Below, one piece after another: positions 6,816 to 11,411 of a stretch of 11,411 bases of DNA. Numbering within the stretch: the stretch's first letter is position 1; every line of letters begins with the position of its first letter. The position numbers and the translations under genes are program-made. The stretch spans positions 1 to 11,411 of the forward strand of contig JBGPIK010000211.1 of assembly GCA_041484845.1 (NCBI GenBank). The letters are read 5' to 3'. Under the pieces are notes generated by a model. That model ran no database searches and was not told the origin of the DNA. It saw only the letters and a program-made list of their open reading frames with translations. The DNA comes from JBGPIK01 sp041484845. GTDB lineage: Bacteria; Desulfobacterota; Binatia; UBA9968.

Positions 6816-7643
6816 ATGGCACCGGCGACAGACGAGCAACTCATCCACGAGCTCGGACTCAGGCGCGAGCATCGCTGGTCGCTCTACGACCATCCGAATA
6901 TCATCCGCACCGCGTCGGTTCTGGTCTTCCTCGCGGTTTGGGAACTCTATGGCCGCCAGACCGATCCGATTCTTTTTACGTACCCAACGGCGATTGCCGT
7001 GGCGTTTTGGCAGCTTCTCTGGTCCGGTGAATTGATTCGACAGCTGCTGGTAAGCTTGAGCGCTCTCGCTGCCGGTTTTGGCGCAGCGCTTTTTCTCGGC
7101 GTCGCTTTGGGGCTGGTCATGGGACGGTCGCGCATCGCGGAGGCTTTTTTTGAGCCGCACGTCAATGCGCTATATTCGACACCGCAGGTGGCCCTTACGC
7201 CGCTTCTGATGATGTGGCTGGGTTTGGGATTTACGGTCAAAGTCTCGGTCGTCTTTCTCTTCGCTTTTTTCCCTGTGCTCATCAACACCGCGAGCGGCGC
7301 AAAGAACGTTAGCGCGTCGATGATCGAAGTGGGCCGGGCTTATCTGGCGTCGCGCCGCCAAATCATGTTCAAAGTCGTTCTCCCCGCCGCGCTACCCTTT
7401 ATTATGGCCGGCGTGCGGATCGCGGTCGGGCGGGCAGTGGTGGGGATGATCATCGCGGAGCTCTTTACCGCGATCACGGGCCTGGGCGCGATGCTGTCGC
7501 TCTACGGCAATATCTTCGAAACGGCGAAAATGTTCGTCGTCATCATCGTTCTTGCGGTTTTGGGCGTTACCCTGATTCACGCCGCGCAGATGTTGGAAAG
7601 AAAGATGGCGCGATGGAAAGAGACCGAGCGCGCGCTCGGCTAA
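6816..7643 (+). CDS. ABC transporter permease, first copy (SsuC/TauC-like)
   Basis: This is a 275-aa inner-membrane permease of the BPD_transp_1 fold. Hydrophobic segments appear near residues 33-45, 78-103, 124-156 and 190-226, with a last one near 238-258. The cytoplasmic coupling (EAA-like) loop is EVGRAYLASRRQIMFKVVLP (171-190), which would contact the ATPase. A Shine-Dalgarno GAGGA (6804-6808) lies in the end of the ATPase gene. The gap between the two genes is only four bases, which suggests translational coupling. It closely resembles the next gene and both are 275 aa. It ends with the short motif WKETERAL, which the second copy also carries as WKESERAL. Substrate not predictable. Confidence 0.93.
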   Translation: MAPATDEQLIHELGLRREHRWSLYDHPNIIRTASVLVFLAVWELYGRQTDPILFTYPTAIAVAFWQLLWSGELIRQLLVSLSALAAGFGAALFLGVALGLVMGRSRIAEAFFEPHVNALYSTPQVALTPLLMMWLGLGFTVKVSVVFLFAFFPVLINTASGAKNVSASMIEVGRAYLASRRQIMFKVVLPAALPFIMAGVRIAVGRAVVGMIIAELFTAITGLGAMLSLYGNIFETAKMFVVIIVLAVLGVTLIHAAQMLERKMARWKETERALG

Positions 7644-7703
7644 GCGGGAGCCAACGGATGACCGACGCATCATGCTCCTCACGGTAATGGGAAAGCGATC
7701 GCG

Positions 7704-8531
7704 ATGACAGTAAATGCCATTGAACAGCAGGCGTTGTCAGAACTCGCTCTCGCCCCCGAGCGACCGTTTCGGTTGACGGATCACTTGGGTGCCGTACGCG
7801 CCGCGTCGGGGCTTGTCGTGGTGCTGTTGTGGGAAGTTTTCGGGCGGCAAGTGAACCCATTATTTTTATCTTATCCCAGCGCCATCGCACGCGCTGCGCT
7901 GCAGCTTTTAAAGACCGGCGAGATTCAACGCCAGGCCATCGGTAGCCTGCATGTTTTCGCCGTAGGCCTGAGCGCGGCCTTGGTTCTCGGCGTCCTGATC
8001 GGACTACTCATGGGACGTTACCGGCTGGCGGAGTACCTGCTCGATCCCTATGTCTACGCTCTCGATGCGACGCCGCGGGTTGCGCTTATTCCCCTGCTGC
8101 TGCTCTGGTTCGGACTCGGCACGTCTTCCAAAGTCGCCATCGTCTTTCTCAGCGGTTTGTTTCCGGTTCTTATGAACACCTTCAGCGGCGTGCGCACGGT
8201 GAGCGCGCACCTGGTGGATATCGGCCGAGCCTACGGCGCCGGAGAAGGGATGATTTTTACCAAGATCATTGTGCCGGCCGCTTTGCCCTTCATCATGGCC
8301 GGCATCCGGCTCGCCGTCGGTCGTGCTCTCATCGGCATCATCACGGCGGAGATGTTCACCGCCGTGACCGGCATGGGAGCTCTTCTGGTCCGCTATTCAA
8401 GCGCTTTAGCGACCGATAAATTCTTTGTTCCGGTGATTTTTCTGGCACTCTTAGGGGTGGGACTGAGCAGCGCCGTCGAAAAACTGCAGAAGCGTTTAGC
8501 GCCCTGGAAGGAAAGCGAGCGAGCGCTGTAG
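7704..8531 (+). CDS. ABC transporter permease, second paralogous copy (SsuC/TauC-like)
   Basis: This is a second 275-aa permease of the same family as its upstream neighbour, giving the importer two different membrane subunits. The EAA-like loop reads DIGRAYGAGEGMIFTKIIVP (172-191). Over residues 190-228, 28 of 39 positions match the first copy when aligned by hand. The N-terminal 25 residues differ. The gap before it is 60 bases. That gap contains a nine-codon open frame (7658-7687) that is probably chance, and the Shine-Dalgarno is weak (GGGAAAG at 7689-7695). The two proteins probably form a heterodimeric channel. Alternatively one copy serves a different binding protein. Tandem duplication is inferred from equal length and similarity. 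Confidence 0.92.
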   Translation: MTVNAIEQQALSELALAPERPFRLTDHLGAVRAASGLVVVLLWEVFGRQVNPLFLSYPSAIARAALQLLKTGEIQRQAIGSLHVFAVGLSAALVLGVLIGLLMGRYRLAEYLLDPYVYALDATPRVALIPLLLLWFGLGTSSKVAIVFLSGLFPVLMNTFSGVRTVSAHLVDIGRAYGAGEGMIFTKIIVPAALPFIMAGIRLAVGRALIGIITAEMFTAVTGMGALLVRYSSALATDKFFVPVIFLALLGVGLSSAVEKLQKRLAPWKESERAL

Positions 8532-8587
8532 CCCCGGCTGGTCGTGATTTCGATCGGCACGCTTTCTTGTCATTGCTTCAGGAAACA

Positions 8588-8953
8588 CTAAACTGATTCA
8601 AGAAATTCTTTGAGCGCCACAGCGTTGTTATGGTGCTCGTCCTTCGTGCTGTAGACAAGCGTTACCACTCCTTTACCAACTCGGTGCTTGAGCCGGGCTA
8701 CGGCTTCGGAACGTTTTGCGAGTTCGCGGACATACCGCTTCCGGAACTCGCCCCATTTCGACGGGTCGTGGCCGAACCATTTTCTGAGCGAGGCGCTGGG
8801 TGCGATGTCCTTCAACCAGAGATCGATCTGCGCAGAACTCTTAGAAACTCCCCGCGGCCAGAGCCGATCTACCAGAATGCGCGCGCCGTCCGCCTTCTCG
8901 GGGGGCTCATAGGCGCGCTTGAGCTTGATCGTGACTTGGCGCTTTAGCGACAT
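8588..8953 (-). CDS. DUF488 / YeaO-family protein
   Basis: This 121-aa soluble protein is of the DUF488 family, which includes E. coli YeaO. The molecular function is not established. Family landmarks are IKLKRAYEPPEKADGARILV in the N-terminal part, then DRLWPRGVSK (residues 29-38), the W-LKDIAPS-LRKWFGHDP segment (46-64), W-EFRKRYVREL (67-78), and LVYSTKDEHHNNAVALKEFL (99-118) at the C-terminus. The length is normal and complete, with an ATG start at 8953 and a TAG stop. It points towards the transport operon with a 56-base gap and is divergent from the SNF2 gene. The Shine-Dalgarno is poor. Nothing links it to the transport or hydantoinase genes apart from position. Confidence 0.9.
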   Translation of the reverse strand: MSLKRQVTIKLKRAYEPPEKADGARILVDRLWPRGVSKSSAQIDLWLKDIAPSASLRKWFGHDPSKWGEFRKRYVRELAKRSEAVARLKHRVGKGVVTLVYSTKDEHHNNAVALKEFLESV

Positions 8954-9122
8954 GCGTGGATATCAACCTAACACAGTTAATGGGGGAAGTGGATTGACTC
9001 GCGCTGGTCGCCTGGCATTCCGTTGCGGGCGACAAGATCAAAGTCGGGAATGACCGAGAAGCTACGGGGCTCGCCAAAAACACCATAGACATTTTCGCCA
9101 CATTACGTTACTAAAATTCCTG
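8954..9122. other. Divergent spacer between the DUF488 and SNF2 genes
   Basis: This 169-base spacer holds no clear gene. A plus-strand frame from 8998 to the TAA at 9112-9114 is open and protein-like (ending GLAKNTIDIFATLRY), but it has no start codon and follows a TGA at 8995-8997. It may be a gene remnant or chance. The right end carries the promoter-like elements described separately. No palindrome or terminator was seen. Confidence 0.35.
9086..9117 (+). promoter_or_regulatory. Candidate promoter for the SNF2 gene, possibly giving a leaderless mRNA
   Basis: TAAAAT (9112-9117) matches the -10 consensus at five of six positions and ends five bases before the ATG at 9123. Transcription would then start at or next to that A. 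TAGACA (9086-9091, five of six to the -35 consensus) is 17 bases before the alternative -10 TACTAA (9109-9114). No Shine-Dalgarno is present, consistent with a leaderless start. Confidence 0.3.
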
Positions 9123-11411
9123 ATGGGCTACTTGACGGAAAAGCTGTTCAAACAAGTTAATCACATCGCGCAAGAACGCGGCCGGTCGTATTTTTTCAAT
9201 GGCTCGGTGAAGGGCATCGACGGCGACGCGCGGCGCGCCAATGCAAAGGTGCAGGGTGCAAGCCTCTACGACGTCAAGATGGTGTTCGAGGATGATTTTC
9301 TAGATGTTTATTGTTCCTGTCCTTTCTTCGATAGGGAGTTTGAGACCTGTAAGCATATATGGGCGGCGCTATTAGCCGCGGAACGTCAGGGATTGCTGAA
9401 GGTTCCAGGAAGCAGGAGGTCTTTGAGGATCTTCGAATCGGTTGAATTGGACGAAGACGGTGACGACGATCACGAGCTTGCCAATGATATCGGCGGCGGG
9501 CCGTCGATCCAGAAAACGTCCGTGGCGCCACATAAGCCGTCTCTGCCCGATTGGAAGCACCACCTGCAAACGCTGCGCAACGCCATGGAATCCGCCGGAG
9601 CGCGCCTTCGCACGCCGTCGCATGCGGAACGTGAGTTGTTCTATTGCATCGATGTCGGCAATACGTTGGAGCGCCAGCGTCTGATTGTCGAGGTGGCTCA
9701 ACGCGAGCGCAAGATGAACGGCTCGTGGGGCAAGCTCAAGAGCCGCAGATTGCGGGCGGAGGAGATCGCTCAACTGCCGGATCCGGTAGACAGACGAATC
9801 CATGCGATTCTGTTGGGGGCGCGGCAAGAGCAGGGATACGCCTACCCTTCCTATTACTACAACCCAGCGCCGGTGGAGTACATGCTGCCCTCAACGCTCT
9901 GGGAAGTCCTGTTGCCGCTCATGTGCGAGACAGGTCGGTGTGTTTTACGCACATCGATCGACAGCTCGACGCCGCTCGCATGGGACGATGGCGAGCCTTG
10001 GGAGTTATGCCTGAATGTCGCACGGGATAGCAGCGGCGAGCGTTATCGGGTCACCGGCTCGCTGCGCCGTGAGGATCGGCAGCTAGACGTGACACAGCCG
10101 ATTTTGCTTCTCGCCGGCGGGTTGGTATTTCTAGATGGGCGCATCGCGCGGCTGGAGGATCATGGCGCTTTCGACTGGATTGCGCTTTTGCGCGCCCGCG
10201 AATCGCTGTCGTTTTCAAAAGAAGAAGGAGAATCTTTCCTCGATGCATTGGCGGGTCTCCCGCGTCAACCGAGACTCGCGCTGCCAGAGGAGCTTCAGTT
10301 TGAGACCGTTTCCATAGCGCCGACGCCGCGGCTGGTTGTCAAACCCGGGAAGCGCAACGTTTGGAGCCGAGCACGTCTCGTAGGAGAGTTGTCCTTTGAC
10401 TACGATGGCACCGCGATTCCGCACCAAGAAATCGGCAGCGCAATCTATCAAAAGGACCGGAGACGGTTGGTGACGCGCGACGTTGCCTGCGAAGAGAATG
10501 CGAAAGCCCGCTTGAAACAAGTTGGCTTCCGCAATGGCCAGGATTACGGCACCGAAGATTTCGAACTGCTCCCCGATCATCTTCCCAAGGTTGTACGCGC
10601 ACTGGCGAATGAAGGCTGGCACATTGAAGCGGAAGGCAATCTCTATCGCACGGCGGGCGCATTGCGCATGGAAATCAATTCGGGCGTGGATTGGTTCGAG
10701 CTTGAGGGTGGCGCGCAATTCGGCGAGGCCGAGGTCACGCTGCCGCGCTTGTTGCGCGCCATCAAACAGGGTGAGCATACCGTGCAACTTGACGACGGTA
10801 CATTGGGAATTATTCCCGAAGATTGGATGAAGAAATATGGTCTGCTCGCTGGCCTGGGCAGCGCCGACGAAGATCGTCTACGTTTCACGCGCCCGCAGGC
10901 GGGTCTGCTGGACGCGCTGTTAGCTTCCGAGCCGGCGGTAACCTGCGACGCGGCTTTCGCGCGCTTGCGCGAGGAATTGCGCGGCTTTTCCGGGGTCAGC
11001 GAAGCGCTGCCTACGGCGCAATTTCAAGGTGAACTGCGAAGTTATCAGCGCGAGGGACTGGGCTGGCTCTTTTTTCTGCAGCGCTTCGGCTTCGGCGGCT
11101 GCTTGGCCGACGATATGGGGTTGGGAAAAACGATTCAAGTGCTGGCGCTGCTTGACTCGCGGCGCGAAGCGCGCGCTGGCGATCGGGACGCGGTGCCGGG
11201 GCCGTCTCTTGTGGTGGTGCCGCGATCCCTGGTGTTTCATTGGAAAAAAGAAGCGGCGCGCTTCGCGCCGAAGTTGCGGGTTCTCGATCATACCGGCGGA
11301 GCGCGCCTCAAACCCGGCGATCATTTCGAAGACTACGACGTCATCCTCACGACCTATGGGACATTACGGCGCGACGCGTTGCAATTCAAAGACCAGCGCT
11401 TCGACTACTGC
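9123..11411 (+). CDS. SWIM zinc-finger SNF2-family helicase/ATPase (3' end cut by window edge)
   Basis: This is a bacterial SNF2-family (HepA/COG0553-like) DNA-dependent ATPase, of which 763 codons are inside the window. In order it has an N-terminal SWIM zinc finger with CxC-x9-CxH ligands Cys64, Cys66, Cys76 and His78. A long SNF2-associated region follows, containing SGVDWFELEG (from residue 520) and a LLRAIKQGEHTVQLDDG segment. The SNF2 N-lobe then begins, with Q-motif LRSYQREGLGW, Walker A DDMGLGKT (663-670) and motif Ia VVVPRSLVFHW. The DExx box and the whole C-terminal helicase lobe (roughly 350-400 residues in relatives) lie beyond the edge. Proteins of this family move along or remodel DNA-protein complexes, and the role here is unknown. 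The ATG at 9123 is the only start that keeps the whole SWIM region. No Shine-Dalgarno is visible, so the start is moderately certain. Confidence 0.93.
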   Translation, partial: MGYLTEKLFKQVNHIAQERGRSYFFNGSVKGIDGDARRANAKVQGASLYDVKMVFEDDFLDVYCSCPFFDREFETCKHIWAALLAAERQGLLKVPGSRRSLRIFESVELDEDGDDDHELANDIGGGPSIQKTSVAPHKPSLPDWKHHLQTLRNAMESAGARLRTPSHAERELFYCIDVGNTLERQRLIVEVAQRERKMNGSWGKLKSRRLRAEEIAQLPDPVDRRIHAILLGARQEQGYAYPSYYYNPAPVEYMLPSTLWEVLLPLMCETGRCVLRTSIDSSTPLAWDDGEPWELCLNVARDSSGERYRVTGSLRREDRQLDVTQPILLLAGGLVFLDGRIARLEDHGAFDWIALLRARESLSFSKEEGESFLDALAGLPRQPRLALPEELQFETVSIAPTPRLVVKPGKRNVWSRARLVGELSFDYDGTAIPHQEIGSAIYQKDRRRLVTRDVACEENAKARLKQVGFRNGQDYGTEDFELLPDHLPKVVRALANEGWHIEAEGNLYRTAGALRMEINSGVDWFELEGGAQFGEAEVTLPRLLRAIKQGEHTVQLDDGTLGIIPEDWMKKYGLLAGLGSADEDRLRFTRPQAGLLDALLASEPAVTCDAAFARLREELRGFSGVSEALPTAQFQGELRSYQREGLGWLFFLQRFGFGGCLADDMGLGKTIQVLALLDSRREARAGDRDAVPGPSLVVVPRSLVFHWKKEAARFAPKLRVLDHTGGARLKPGDHFEDYDVILTTYGTLRRDALQFKDQRFDYC

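Noticed and set aside
7658..7687. Nine-codon open frame between the permease genes as a leader peptide
   Set aside because: No ribosome-binding site and no amino-acid run that would suggest attenuation. It is most likely chance.
8532..8587. Terminator between the convergent permease and DUF488 genes
   Set aside because: A terminator is expected there, but I could find no stem followed by a T-run on either strand.
8907..9101. 64-codon minus-strand open frame in the DUF488-SNF2 spacer
   Set aside because: It overlaps the DUF488 start in another frame, has low-complexity Ser/Ala composition and no motif.
9372..9827. 151-codon minus-strand open frame
   Set aside because: It lies wholly antisense within the SWIM-SNF2 gene and shows no recognisable motif.

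Overview
The window reads as chromosomal sequence from a moderately GC-rich Gram-negative-type bacterium. It is accessory metabolic DNA with no tRNA, rRNA, transposase, phage gene or CRISPR array. A split HyuA/HyuB pair next to an NMT1/THI5-like ABC importer is common in uncultivated soil and subsurface bacteria of deltaproteobacterial, Rokubacteria, Tectomicrobia or Binatota type. Short heptamer repeats in a spacer are also reminiscent of such genomes. This placement is an impression from gene content, not a measured one.

Left arm (minus strand, positions 4812 down to 1). A small exported alpha/beta-hydrolase (3922-4812) is followed by hyuA (1708-3777) and hyuB (1-1602, 3' end cut by the window edge). 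HyuA and HyuB are the two subunits of an ATP-dependent cyclic-amide hydrolase of the N-methylhydantoinase/5-oxoprolinase/caprolactamase superfamily. The 105-base hyuA-hyuB spacer holds heptamer repeats in inverted orientation and a second small hairpin. A promoter-like sequence lies just before hyuA.

Centre (4813-5007). A 195-base divergent control region separates the left arm from the transport operon. It has promoter-like elements facing both ways and a perfect 16-bp palindrome.

Transport operon (plus strand, 5008-8531). In order: a periplasmic substrate-binding protein, an ABC ATPase and two paralogous membrane permeases of equal length (275 aa). Together they form a complete NitT/TauT/SsuABC-like importer. 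The simplest reading is that the importer brings in a small nitrogen-, sulfur- or ring-containing compound which HyuAB opens at the expense of ATP. The substrate cannot be told from the sequence.

Right arm. A DUF488/YeaO-family gene (8588-8953, minus) converges on the transport operon. It is divergent from a large SWIM-SNF2 helicase gene (9123 to the window end, plus), which is cut just after motif Ia. These two look like unrelated housekeeping or accessory genes. No gene-free stretch exceeds 300 bases; the largest gaps are 4813-5007 and 8954-9122.
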